Below are positions 23,164-33,387 of a stretch of 64,000 bases of DNA, one piece after another. Location: contig JAKCWW010000023.1 of the NCBI GenBank assembly GCA_026260175.1, positions 96,378 through 160,377 of the forward strand. Direction: 5' to 3'. The translations under genes and the position numbers were made by a program. The DNA comes from Reticulitermes lucifugus. Taxonomy: Eukaryota > Arthropoda > Insecta > Blattodea > Rhinotermitidae. Numbering within the stretch: the first letter of the stretch is position 1; every line of letters begins with the position of its first letter. The notes under the pieces are model-generated. The model ran no database searches. It had not been told where the DNA came from and was given only the letters and a program-made list of their open reading frames with translations.

Positions 23164-23271
23164 CAGTGGCGAATCTTGATCCGGAGGTCAGGTCTAATGG
23201 AAAGGTATAATGCCGCACTGTGTATCCTGCTAGATCGGACCTCCGAATCAGGATTCGCCACTCTTTATGTT
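23156..23271. mobile_element. hAT-like MITE
   Basis: The element at 23164-23263 (100 bp) folds on itself. CAGTGGCGAATCTTGATCCG at the left is mirrored by the complement of CGGACCTCCGAATCAGGATT and CGCCACTC at the right, and the fold continues almost to the centre. CAGTGGCG-type ends and 8-bp target duplications are typical of the hAT superfamily. The flanking octamers TGCATGTT (23156-23163) and TTTATGTT (23264-23271) agree at 6 of 8 positions. No transposase; it would depend on one in trans. Confidence 0.75.
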
Positions 23272-23438
23272 CTTCTTCCATTTACACCTATGTCTCCAAG
23301 GACATCCTTCAAAACTTCGGCCTGAAATGGTATTTGAATTTATTTCCTCTCCTTTAGGTGCTACATGTCGCCACCTCGTCCTTAATCTAACGACTCTAAA
23401 AATGACTGATTGCGTAAACAAACTGTAAAGTTCTCCTG

Positions 23439-23620
23439 CGGCCGTGCCATAGCTCAGGCGGTTACTCGCCGGCCTCTCATGTGGGATTTTTGGTCGACAA
23501 AGAGGCACTGGGACAGGGTTTTCCCCGAGTACTTCGATATTCCCCAGTGCTCCATTACACGGAACCAGGAAAAACTAATCATCTTCATCCCAGGGTTGCA
23601 AAATACGCCTTAAGGCTGCT
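23439..23620 (+). mobile_element. tRNA-headed SINE, family B, copy 2, missing its B box
   Basis: The head GCCATAGCTCAGGCGGTTAC (A box) joins almost directly to CATGTGGGATTTTTGGTCGA, the body that in copy 1 lies after the B box. About 40 nt including the whole B box is deleted. The body (GGCACTGGGACAGG, CCGAGTACTTCG, GTGCTCCATTAC) and the 3' end CGCCTTAAGGC match copy 1. It should be transcriptionally inert. Confidence 0.82.
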
Positions 23621-24039
23621 GTGCGTCCGTAGTATCTGCCGCGGGGCCCTTCATCACACAAAAAATGTCCTCCTGCAATGTAACTCTACAATGCTCTCGT
23701 TTCACTTAGTTCACTTTTACTTTGCTTATCTAAATTCAATATTCTCGCCCTATATAATGCAAGCTAATACCCTTTCCTTGCACAGTGCGCGACCCCTTTG
23801 AATGGTGAATGCCAGGTGAAAGTTCAGCCATTGATGTTATCGACTGACACAGTACGATTCACTGAACACGAACCCACGGTGTGTCTTGTGAGACCAGAGC
23901 GTAAGGTCGACATCTGAGCGTGGGTTTAATACTGACTGGGGCAAAGTGTGTGTAGCATACGGCTTCATAATTTATTCGCTTCACCAAATATTATAAGAAC
24001 ACAATGAATGAAGAAGGCACACAAAAATCTAGTCGAAAA
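23621..24039. other. Unrecognised stretch
   Basis: Nothing supported. Confidence 0.4.
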
Positions 24040-24190
24040 CACCTGGGAATAACCCGCTTGTGAGTTGTAGGGAAATGTGATAATAATAGTAAAACGGATC
24101 GGAGAGACAGGATGTGACGGTGTGGATAATATTCATGTGGCTCAGAATAAGAACCAGTGGCGGGCTCTCGTGACACGATGATGAACTTTC
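24040..24190 (+). mobile_element. LINE 3'-end relic
   Basis: The plus strand reads GETGCDGVDNIHVAQNKNQW then RALVTR, closely matching CEGVDWIHLAQDRDQWRALVN of LINE C-termini. Two stops follow immediately. The preceding RW-NIKMDL part is hardly recognisable. Non-coding. Confidence 0.65.
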
Positions 24191-24489
24191 CGCTCCATAA
24201 ATGAAGAGGAATTACTTGAGCAAATCAGTGACTGTAAGTTTCTCAGGAATAAAGCTACTTCATGGAGTTAATTGGTTTCTTAGGTAACTAAAGAAAACTA
24301 CGGTTCCACGCTCGTTCTTAACAGGAATCACCCAATTTACATATGCAACCAATCGCTGCATTTTCTCGTAGTCAGCAACGTGTCTTTAAATACAGCGCAA
24401 TAACTGTTGCGTGTTTTCTCACTCTTATTTAATTGTCACGAATACTGGGTTATATGAGGTTCAATCAACGTTGTTAATGAAGATCAAAG

Positions 24490-24625
24490 TCTTCTGGGAT
24501 AACACATCGTGAAAATTGGTAATAATTACAGACGAAGATTTGGGACTACCCTCAAGACGGAGGTAGTAAGCTCCTCCAAAACGTCTGCATAAAATTACCG
24601 ATCCGACACTGCATTACATTCTACA
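24490..24625. mobile_element. Degenerate fold-back element of the CTTCTGGGATATTACGC family
   Basis: Left arm from CTTCTGGGATAACACATCG through GGTAATAATTACAGACG. The right arm holds CTCAAGACGGAGG, CTCCTCC, AAAACGTCTG and AAAATTACC as the approximate inverse. The GGAGG/CCTCC hairpin sits where the core hairpin lies in better copies, but the catalytic-like bases are lost. Confidence 0.5.
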
Positions 24626-24765
24626 ATAATTTAAGCTTTATCTCGAATACACCTAAGACAAGGCGAGAGAAGCATCTTACGCACAAAATGTATGTTTGGT
24701 TTTTCTCCGCGACTTTCGTTTGTAACAATTTTCGCTCCAACAAATGTTTAGAATTAACGCGAGGG

Positions 24766-25020
24766 TTATACTTGAGATCTGCGCACAAATGCATGCAGTT
24801 ATATATACTTGAAATCTGCGCACAAATGCAAGCAGGCATACATACTTGAAATCTGCGCACAAATGCATGNAGGTATATATACTTGAAATCTGCGCACAAA
24901 TGCAAGCAGGCATACATACTTGAAATCTGCGCACAAATGCAAGCAGGCATACATACTTGAAATCTGCGCACAAGTGCATGCAGGTATATAAACGTGCAAA
25001 CTGCTCACAAATGAGAGCGG
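24766..25020. repeat. Minisatellite, seven copies of a 37-bp unit
   Basis: The anchor CTGCGCACAAATGCA recurs exactly every 37 nt (GCGCAC at 24781, 24818, 24855, 24892, 24929 and 24966; GCTCAC at 25003). Two unit types alternate: one has GCATGCAGG-TATATAT, the other GCAAGCAGG-CATACAT, in order ABABBA then a degenerate unit. There is one N at 24870. As 37 is not a multiple of three, the Cys/Ala-rich minus-strand frames here merely cycle through the repeat. Confidence 0.95.
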
Positions 25021-25049
25021 CTATGAATTGTCCGTTACTGTTGTAAAAC

Positions 25050-25205
25050 TTTAACTAAAACTGGGACTTTTCGGAGACTTATAGTATTGAAATTTTATAT
25101 TATCAAATTTTATAAAAATCCTTTCTGTTGGTTCCATAATTGCAGCACGTGGGCAGACGGACGTGGCTAAGGCACTAGGCGCAATTTTGCAACACATTAT
25201 TGCAG
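25050..25205 (+). repeat. Interspersed repeat family R, degenerate copy
   Basis: Shares, in order, AAATTTTATAAAAATCC, GGGCAGACGGACGTGGCTAA and GGCGCAATTTTGC with the copies at 25600 and 41340. Family unknown. Confidence 0.5.
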
Positions 25206-25599
25206 ACGCACTGCAACTCCACCCCACATAAACGCGATACGAAGTAACTGCTTCAACTGATGGGTATGAAATTAAGAGTAAATAATTATGTAAGGAGTTA
25301 GGAAGCATCAGCAGTGGGTAATACTTCTGAGGCATTCGCTCTGTTATTGTCCCTAGACGTTAAATATATAAACACTTGCCAAAAAAGACCGAGTGTGTTT
25401 GGAGCCTATAAGTTGTATCGTTATCTTAGCAATAGATTTACAATTCACCACCTTCGAGGTACCTTTTGCGGCGAGATTTAAAATCAGTATCTCCTAAACG
25501 TCTATGCTCGGAGATTGTAAATGGTCATGTGAGATGCTCAAACGCTTCTTGTTTCAGTTCGTACCTCACAGAGAACACTGTCTCAGTTATAATAAGAGA

Positions 25600-25870
25600 T
25601 CATGGGCAGTGAACACACACATGCATAGGCCCTTACGTAAAGTGCCTGTTATACTTGTCCGATTTTAAACCAAATAGGAATTTAAGTACAAATTGTAGTA
25701 GTGCCAAATGCGAAATTTTATGAAAATCCGCGTAGTGGGAAGCGCTCTATTCCGTACAGATGGACAGATAGACGGGCAGACGTGACGAAGCTAAGCGTCG
25801 CTTTTCGTAATGCTTTGCAGTGGCGCCTAAAACGTCCGACGTTATATCCTTTTATATGTTTTGAACCCAT
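25600..25870 (+). repeat. Interspersed repeat family R, copy 2
   Basis: Matches the copy at 41340-41660 through GTAAAGTGCCTGTTATACTT, ATTTTATGAAAATCCG, AGTGGGAAGC, a GACAGATAGACGGGCAGACG segment, AGCGTCGCTTTTCG and GGCGCCTAA. No terminal repeats, tRNA boxes or coding region are seen. The class is unresolved; a non-autonomous retroelement or an unrecognised DNA element are both possible. Confidence 0.65.
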
Positions 25871-28294
25871 TTTCTTCTGTAAACACCTTCATGAAACTGA
25901 CATTATGAAAACGCAATTTCATTATTTTAGTACACTTTATTTTATGGAAATTTCGGGTAATGAATGAGTCCTTTCGCTGGTAGGCCTCTATACATGGAAT
26001 ACATTTTAATCATACCACGATGTTATAAAATTTACAGGATCATAACGGGCACTGGTCTAGACATTTGACGTGCGGGTGAGCAAATAAGTGAGGGAATTTG
26101 AGTTGTGAGCCACTACGCTCAGAAAATCGATATAACAGCAGTTCTTTCCACCTCAACGTGGGGTTCAATTGATTTATTTCCTGGAGACACAAAACGTATC
26201 GCAACTTGTATCTCTAGTATTGCTGTACTTAGTAAGACGGTGAGAAAAAGGGTGGCTCTGAACACAAACGCGTAGCTGGGAACTTCCGAGTAGACGGAAG
26301 GGCATTCCATGTCTACCTGTTCACCTGTTTCAGTGGATGTACCCTCTAAACGCTGAATATACGGCATTAATGAATAATTAATTGGCAACAAGCTCGTTAT
26401 ACTAGGGGCTGCTCTGAGGGAGAATTCAGGATGGGCGGGGAGAGAGAGAGAGACAAAAGATAGACATTTAAACTTGAGACAGAACTGTACTACCTAAAAC
26501 TACCGAGTACGAACTACAGTTCAATACTAAACCACATCAATTCAAAACAGCAGAGAATATTTAGTTATTTGGTAACATCCATATTTTAAAGGGCTAAGGT
26601 TTTGTATATTAAGTTTATTAATTTAAAAATGCAACTGAGTTTACATATTGAGATACTAGGCTTTTGGACACTGATTTTAGGTTTTATTGACGCTGTTCCA
26701 ACTACTGAAATTATGCATAGTCGATGGAGCAGACTACACGATATCAATGAAATGGAGAGAACCAGAGACCATGTATTCCAAATGCAACCATTCTAATAAG
26801 AGACGGGGTTTAAACCACGTACTCTCGAATAAAACTTTAAATAAATGCTCGTTGAAAAGAGGGTAGAACAGCCACTCCAAAATGTGGCGAAGTGGGCCCC
26901 TATTTCTGCTGCTGAATGCCTCCCTTCCGTCATGAAACGTAATGTTATCAATTCAGGTCGGAACAAGCTCCACGCAGTAGAGAGTTTTTTTTAGAAGCTT
27001 GTTGTTGGATAAACAATTCCTGACTTTTCAAAGCAGTATCATCTTTCGAAACGACGGAAATTATTTATCCAACGACACAGCGCAACATAACAGGAGAAAA
27101 GATTATCCGCGGAACCGGAAACTTTACCAATGTGTTATAAACAACACTTGGCTACTCGTTCACGACTTGAATCTGTTGGATCGAGTCCAACAATTCATCC
27201 TTACACTTTAAGATTCATATTGTTATCACCCTCAAAGCACAGAACACAGAACATACAATTATGTCCATGAGCAGAGTTCTACTTCAAAGGCTGATAGTCA
27301 CTGAGTAAGGGACTGAAACAGAAAACTTTAATATTTCCGAGAAGTTGGTTTTAAGAAGACCTCTGAGACCACAACCGATGCTCCGGCTGGTTCTGTAAGG
27401 AATCCGATATCGATGACATTCTGTGGTGCTTATAAAATGAAAATCCACCTTATGAACGTGGAGATAAATATAAGTGAATATACTCGAATCTATGGTCATT
27501 TATGTATAACACGAATCCAGAACATAAACAATAAACGAGATTTAATCAGTGACATAAAAAAGTGAAGAAAAGTTTCTCGCTTCTTGTAAAGCGCTTCGGT
27601 AAAATTATGATGAACTATCTTTGTATGTATTTTTTATTCAAGTAAACACGTACAATTATAACAACGTTTTAAAATATTCAGTGTCGCTATATGACGTGCA
27701 GCGTGTAACTGATCATCAGAATTACGCACAAACGTAAACTCCTACAACATCAATAACACAGCTTATTCTTGCAGTTCCTGGGTGGGATTAGTAACAGGTT
27801 TACTGCGTATATCGTGCATAAATGATTATTATTACTACGGCACTGTAATTGTGCTGTCTATCAAATACAGCATTCGAAGGACGATGTACTGGAGACAGGC
27901 AACAGCTCTGCCCTCAAGTAAAAAGATGATGAAAATTAGCTTCTATATCAGGCAACATTCAGAAATCTCCTTTATTTCTTCTTTTGCCGATGTCAGAAAC
28001 AGAGTCTCCGAAACGTCGTCATTAGAATGTCGCGTTTTAATTACGCCATGGGGCAAAATCCAATTTGTGTAATTATTGATTTATTTACATGCTGACTCGA
28101 CGGCGTAATGACCAATTATAAAGTGAGCACAACAGCAAGAAAGTAGCAAACAAAATCAAGACAAGAGCAAAGCCTAGAAAAAGAGAAAACAGCTCTAAAA
28201 TTAACTTCAATTAAAACATGAGTGTCAAGAAAAGAAGGAACACTATACATAATTAAAATGGTATATTGTAACACATAATACACGTGTACAAATA
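25871..28294. other. Unrecognised stretch
   Basis: 2.4 kb without an identifiable element. Scattered 60-96 codon frames (26119-26391, 26602-26796, 27782-28072) lack motifs. A purine GA tract lies at 26438-26453. Confidence 0.4.
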
Positions 28295-28480
28295 CAGTCA
28301 AACTCGGTTATAACGTCATGAAGGGACTGAATATTTTGTGTCGTTATAAACGAGTGTTGTTCTAACCGAGGAATATAATGTTACGATTAACAGCGAGGAA
28401 TTAGTTGGTACCACAGAATATGTGACGCAATAGACGAGGTGTCGCAGTAACCGATGTCGTTATATCCGGGTTCGACTGTA
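28293..28480. mobile_element. pogo/Tigger-like MITE with TA duplication
   Basis: The ends are inverted: CAGTCAAACTCGGTTATAAC at 28295 and, at the right, the complement of CAGTCGAACCCGGATATAAC ending 28478. Over 21-22 bp they differ at about four positions. TA flanks each end (28293-28294, 28479-28480), the target used by the Tc1/mariner/pogo group. The 184-bp interior is non-coding but repeats CGTTATAA-like pieces. It needs a transposase in trans. Confidence 0.78.
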
Positions 28481-28595
28481 TTTAAATGAATAATAAAGAA
28501 CCACAGCAACAAGAAGGCGACTGATTGAAATTCAATTCCATTCTAGTTTACTAATGTGCCGAGTCAACAGCCAGACGGCCAATTACAGAAACAGC

Positions 28596-28624
28596 AATAA
28601 TAATAATAATAATAATAATAATAA
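28596..28624. repeat. (AAT)n microsatellite
   Basis: About nine uninterrupted AAT units. Confidence 0.9.
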
Positions 28625-28748
28625 GTCAGTGCCGTTACATTTCCAAAGTGAAGCGTACACGAATTAGTACGGCGTTTAAAGGGAGCATGGGGAGTGCGGG
28701 GTTCGTCTTACGGACATGGAAGTAAAGGGAAGGTGACATTTTGTTGAG

Positions 28749-28969
28749 TTTTCAGTTTTTAACCAACGAATGCACTTTTTATTTTCGTATTTTGTTCAAT
28801 TCACCCTACATTGTAACGATTCTGTGATAATACCAAATGGACCAGTGAACAGTGAAGTGAACTTATCAGTGTACCCCTGATGATGGCCGAGTCACGACCG
28901 AAATATATGTAGGGTGAATTGAACAAAATACGAAAATAAAAAGTGCATTCGTTGGTTAAAAACTGAAAA
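28749..28969. mobile_element. Fold-back element with perfect 63-bp arms
   Basis: Left arm 28749-28811 is the exact reverse complement of right arm 28907-28969, with no mismatch in 63 bp. The 95-nt spacer carries a hammerhead-like motif that ends at the inner boundary of the right arm. Perfect arms suggest a recent origin or correction by hairpin-mediated copying. No transposase, no tRNA boxes and no obvious target duplication. Confidence 0.9.
28873..28915 (+). ncRNA. Hammerhead-like motif, best core in the window
   Basis: Seen in order: ACCC (28873-28876), CTGATGA (28877-28883), one T, a hairpin GGCCG/CGACC with one C-A mismatch (28885-28899), GAA (28900-28902), ATATATGT (28903-28910) able to form a minimal stem III, A (28911), then GGGT (28912-28915), which pairs with ACCC. 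The core bases expected for a type I hammerhead (CUGANGA, GAA) are intact. Predicted cleavage would follow A28911. The T after CTGATGA is an extra unpaired base not in the textbook consensus. Activity is inferred only. Confidence 0.45.
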
Positions 28970-30479
28970 TTAATATCACAGCGGCTTACGCTTTTCAAGT
29001 CATATGAATGTAATATTAATTTGTCTGTTTTTTTACTCTGTATGTTCCACGATACAAACATACACATGCATTATTAAGCTACATTGACAGAAACAACGCG
29101 TATTTATGAACACCGAAAGCACATAAAAGCTGTGCCATTTTGACATTCAAAATGGCCGCACACAAACCCTATTACATTAATACAACACCAGGAGTTCCCT
29201 TTTGTTGTACACATGCACATTCCTTATTTTACGTAAATTCATCTCCAACCCCACCTTGAAAACGTGGTTACATTAATTTTTTATATAATTTCTGCATTCT
29301 TCATTCGCTTTACATTCACTGTGAGCATACAAAGGGCACTCAAAGTAAAACACACACGCACACAAAAAGTAGCAATGTCATTGTTTCACTGTTACAAGAA
29401 CCAGGCCTGGGGTGCAGAAAGGAACTGAACGACGCACAGAGCACTTGCTGTTTCAGGATAATATTTACTCGCGCACGGCGTAAGTACCACAATTTCCTGA
29501 CACTTCAGGGCTCTGTTCATCCTACCGTCACTGCGTCCTCAACTTACTAGCAATACTGAAAGCATTTTCTCCAAAATGATGATCTCGGCAGTCACGTGAA
29601 CGTACCAGTTACAGCGTAGCCCGCCATAGCCAAATAGACCAGCTTCAAGATCCCTTTAACCAAGCAACTAAATAATATTTTAACTCATTAATAACTAAAT
29701 ATAACCAATACGTTTGGCACTTTTAATACCAAAGCCCGCCAATGAGCACGATCTTAAGCTATCTACAACCACCTCCGAGGCTCGTAACTTCTTACAACTC
29801 CATTTGAATGTTATCCATCAAGAGCCTATTAATTTTTAGTTTGGCTTATGGGGTGTTGCCATTTGGAAGGACGAACTAAGATCATTATTTTTTCTAAAAC
29901 ACTTCGTTGAACACTTAATATTTGGAACAATACTTGAAATATAAATGTCAACATAAGAAGGCCGATCACTATTAAACTCAATGAGAAACAAATGTATGTA
30001 AACGCTAAGTACCAAAGAAATGATCACTGTTCATACGTTATCACTACTACATACTAACCCAAGCCAGATAAATCCAATCCACTCCTTCATACCATTTCGG
30101 TCTGGGCTAACAAATGTTACTATATCATTTGTACATCTGTGCAACTCACATTCGGAACAAATATGTCGTTATTTTAATACATCTCTGACAAAACTCAAAT
30201 CTACCTAAATTCTAGCAGTGACTATCTGCGCCTACTTTTCGATCCTAAAAGTGTAGACATAATTTACCTTCTACATTTTATATCGTTTATCCGTAACACC
30301 AGATTAATTATTCTCCATGCGGGGTTATAAGTTTCGTCAAATATACGGATAAAATTTTTGGCATATAAATATGAAACATATTTATTTATTTGTGGTTTAA
30401 ATACGCCACCAGTAACTGAAGAATAAACGGCTCTCAATGGTACAATATTTGGTGAGTAAGCAATTAGTAATATCGTGGA
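28970..30479. other. Unrecognised stretch
   Basis: 1.5 kb; no feature recognised. Confidence 0.4.
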
Positions 30480-30590
30480 AGGAAATGGTCGTGGCCTATT
30501 TGAGATGCAATCAGGTGTCGGTGCTGGGATTCAAACCTCTGGAATGCAAGTCAGAAGCATTCTCGAAGAACTGACGCTATAAATCCGAAA
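30480..30590 (-). mobile_element. tRNA-like SINE relic
   Basis: The minus strand reads TAGCGTCAGTTCTTCGAGAA (A-box-like) followed at tRNA spacing by AGAGGTTTGAATCCCAGC (B-box-like). No second copy of the body was recognised in the window. Confidence 0.45.
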
Positions 30591-30628
30591 TAGATCGTAC
30601 CATCGCAATGAGTGAACGGACAGACACG

Positions 30629-30961
30629 TTAAATGTACATTTTTTTGTATGGCTCGACAGCCCTATATGGGCCAGGGCCTCCTCGTTTCGTCGAGGTTAG
30701 ACACACCACACTCAGTAGGACTCCTCTGGACGAGTGACCAGCTCGTCGCAGAGACCTCTNNNNNNNNNNNNNNNNNNNNNNNNNNNNNNNNNNNNNNNNN
30801 NNNNNNNNNNNNNNNNNNNNNNNNNNNNNNNNNNNNNNNNNNNNNNNNNNNNNNNNNNNNNNNNNNNNNNNNNNNNNNNNNNNNNNNNNNTAGTAAGCGA
30901 GCGGCCGAAGACCCACGCCTTAGACCGCACGGCCACTGGGATCGGCACATTAAATGTACAT
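30629..30961 (-). mobile_element. tRNA(Leu/Ser)-headed SINE, family D, copy 1, with target-site duplication
   Basis: The minus-strand head near 30943 reads GATCCCAGTGGCCGTGCGGT and CTAAGGCGTGGGTCTTCGGC, an A-box region like that of leucine or serine tRNAs. The body end AGGAGGCCCTGGCCC lies near the A-rich tail (TTTTTTT at 30641-30647 on the plus strand). TTAAATGTACAT is repeated at 30629-30640 and 30950-30961. A 131-base N run hides the middle. The same head starts at the right edge of the window (63943). Confidence 0.9.
30760..30890. other. Assembly gap
   Basis: 131 N inside the family D SINE. Confidence 0.99.
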
Positions 30962-31456
30962 AATGTAAGAATTCGACCTGAACATTTAATCATGGATGAA
31001 AATGAAACCTTGATTATTAATAAAGTAGGCGCATACCTCCTATCTTCTCCGCTTTATGAAACGCAACATGGTAAACCAGTCTATGAGAAGAACAAAGGTT
31101 AAGGGTGTTTGAGACTAAGTGCTGAGGAGAACATTTGGAGTCGAGAGAGACAAAGTAATAGGAGGATCGACGAAACTGTATAATGAGCGTCTTCATAACG
31201 TGCAGCAGTGCCTCCAAGCACTTTTCCAATGGAGCAACCCCTGAAATAATTTTCCATATCCCAGGAAACCACTGCCAGTGATAACCAAACACAAGGTGGC
31301 TGTCTGTAGTCCAAGGAGATTAGTCCAGAACTGCCAATTGCCGGACAAAATTCCCGCGATATTCCGAGGGATATTTGGAATTTTTCGCGGTTTTTTTAAA
31401 TTTTTATTTAGTCCACTATTTCTCGTGAAACCCTCAACGGTGTTCTGTGGAATCCT
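30962..31456. other. Unrecognised stretch
   Basis: Several overlapping frames on both strands (30734-31514) but no motif; the longest include N-derived codons. Confidence 0.4.
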
Positions 31457-31471
31457 GGTTGGGAAACACTG
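31457..31471 (+). mobile_element. Possible hAT-type terminal end
   Basis: GGTTGGGAAACACTG is the complement of the CAGTGTTTCCCAACC ends found on some hAT elements, and the preceding AATCCT and ACCCTC echo their subterminal sequence. The opposite end and the 8-bp target duplication were not found, so it is at best a solo end. Confidence 0.35.
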
Positions 31472-31479
31472 ACCTATGG

Positions 31480-31730
31480 GCTCAATTTTAAACATTATCA
31501 TTGGGGCGATCAAACCAAAAAGGATAAGATACGTAGAACATGTAGCAAGAATGAGGAAATGAGAAATGTATAAAACAAATTCATCGGAAAAGTTGTAATG
31601 AAGACCTATGATAGGATATTATTAAAAATATTTAATAAATCTTGTGTCAGAATGTGGAAAACGAGTACACTAAATGGTCCAGGACAAAATCTAGCGGGCG
31701 GCATATCGATGGACAGATATTTCGTAATCA
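31480..31730 (+). mobile_element. LINE 3'-end relic
   Basis: The plus strand reads AIKPKRIRYVEHVARMRK, then a shifted NVYKTNSSEKL, matching MKSRRMRWAGHVARMGEMRNAYK upstream of the C-terminal block. Further on, VSECGKRVH and MVQDKI are faint remains of the DWIHLAQDR section. Frameshifts and stops throughout. Confidence 0.6.
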
Positions 31731-32855
31731 GTCGATAGAATACTGGCTTCAGATGCGCATCTCGGTTCCACTGAGTCGGTTAATGCAATAGTGAGAGTGA
31801 AGGACAGGTTATGGAAACTTTCAACAGATACATGCGTTTGAATATAAAAAATATATTTTCGCTATACTGTTTACTTTGCTTCACTCCGTCGTACATAATT
31901 TTGATAGGAACAAGAACTCGAACGTGAGTGCGATATTCTGCACAAATCCTTACTAAATACAATACAATATGACATACGTTCAACTTTATGGCAAAATAAG
32001 GGAGACCAGTTTTGTCTTCTGACGCAATGGTGTTAGCCACACAATGTAAAGAAGTCTACGTTAAATGGATGCCTCAGTGATATTGTTTATCGGTTTTATT
32101 CTTTGCTGTTCCCACAATAAAAAGGGCCGCTCAGAAAAAAAACAAGCGTGATCACGTCCAAAGGTATTCCACTTAATAGACTTACAGACTGCGATTCGAG
32201 TATCAACTTACAATCCGTAATAAATGCACAACAATAACAAGCGAATATATTCCCTGACAAAAACATATTAATATATTGCGAGATATGATGTTCTCACAGC
32301 AAGTGGTGTTCAGAAATTATTTACCTTGAATATGAAGACATTACGCTCTTTCGAAGCGTCGGTAACTATTTACCGTGGACACGGCGTAATATATCAGACA
32401 CCTTGTAATTTACGTTTGACTCAGCACCTTGATATTATTTTTTTTTTCCAAAAACGTACAAATGCTTTGAATAACGGGTTTGCTGATCCTGAGATTTGCA
32501 AAATATTTTACAGTAACACGTAATATATTTACTAAAAATTATCTAAAAACTGTTTCATAAAGCAGATGACCATTCCTCGAATTCGGTTTCCCGCACTAAG
32601 AGACATTTAAGTTACATCACTTTTGCATTCATGAAACTGATAACTTAAGCACAAAATACATTGTGGCTGAATATTAGTCACACAAACACGGTGTCACAAA
32701 GCTGAGGTCTACATACATAAATTTACAAGTTAAACATCTCAAGGTAACTAATATAAGCTAACTTAATCCAATGTTGTGGAACAACATGGATTTTACATTC
32801 TTATTACCTTAATAATTTATCTGTACCGTATAATCTATTGACATTGGTTTAACAT
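31731..32855. other. Unrecognised stretch with a faint fold-back fragment
   Basis: At 32326-32405 TGAAGACATTACG, TTTCGAAGCGTCGGTAACTA and TTACCGTGG recall the GAAACGTCGGTAA section of the fold-back family, but stem pairing is not evident. Otherwise nothing. Confidence 0.35.
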
Positions 32856-32972
32856 GTGAAACATCACTAATATGTTCCTGGATTTTTCCCATTGTCACTG
32901 AACACTAACACACACGTTTCGAAAGCAGAGTGATAATGGAAAAAGTCCAGGAACATATTAATGATGTTTCAC
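32856..32972. repeat. Inverted repeat, 44-bp arms
   Basis: Arms 32856-32899 and 32929-32972 match at roughly 40 of 44 positions around a 29-nt spacer. The spacer contains GTTTCGAAAGC, so CGAAAC again lies at the centre of a fold-back, although no CTGANGA core is present. It may be a distant relative of the other fold-backs or an independent MITE. Confidence 0.75.
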
Positions 32973-33026
32973 TTAATACTTTATATTTTGAATAAAACGT
33001 GATTATCCCGAACGTGAACAAAATCT

Positions 33027-33110
33027 ATGGTCATACCCATTTACAAACCGGGAGATAAACGTAATGTGAGAAACTTCGCATCAATCAACTATACACAAAT
33101 ATGTCCCTAC
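33027..33110 (+). mobile_element. Possible LINE reverse-transcriptase scrap
   Basis: The plus frame starts MVIPIYKPGDKRNVRNFASI. VIPIYKKGDK-x-x-x-NYR-x-IS is the entry motif of many LINE reverse transcriptase domains. The match ends within about 25 residues and the rest of the 75-codon frame is unrelated. Confidence 0.45.
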
Positions 33111-33387
33111 TATTCTTCTGGTAGGATTAACGTCAGTCGCGAATGGAATTTGTGCCCATCCAACGCAATTTGTCAACTGCCATTTTTTTTTCTCATGTTC
33201 GTTCAACAGATAGACTACTACGGGAAAATGACGGATCCCATTATGAAACTTTAATAAGCCTAACTTAAATACACGACGTCCGTAAAATAACTTTACCAGT
33301 TTAATTTTACATTACTCAAAGCACTTTTCAAGATAGAGTTAAGAAATATAAACCGCCGGAAATGTCAACTGAAAGTGTTATGTGATA

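Noticed and set aside
24621-25008. Cys/Ala-rich minus-strand frames as a small secreted repeat protein
   Set aside because: They are readings of a 37-bp minisatellite in rotating frames; the unit length is not a multiple of three.
24766-25020. CRISPR-like array
   Set aside because: The 37-bp units are contiguous with no unique spacers, and the context is eukaryotic.
31457-31471. Full hAT element at 31.2-31.5 kb
   Set aside because: Only one candidate end was found, with no opposite end or 8-bp duplication; kept only as a low-confidence solo end.
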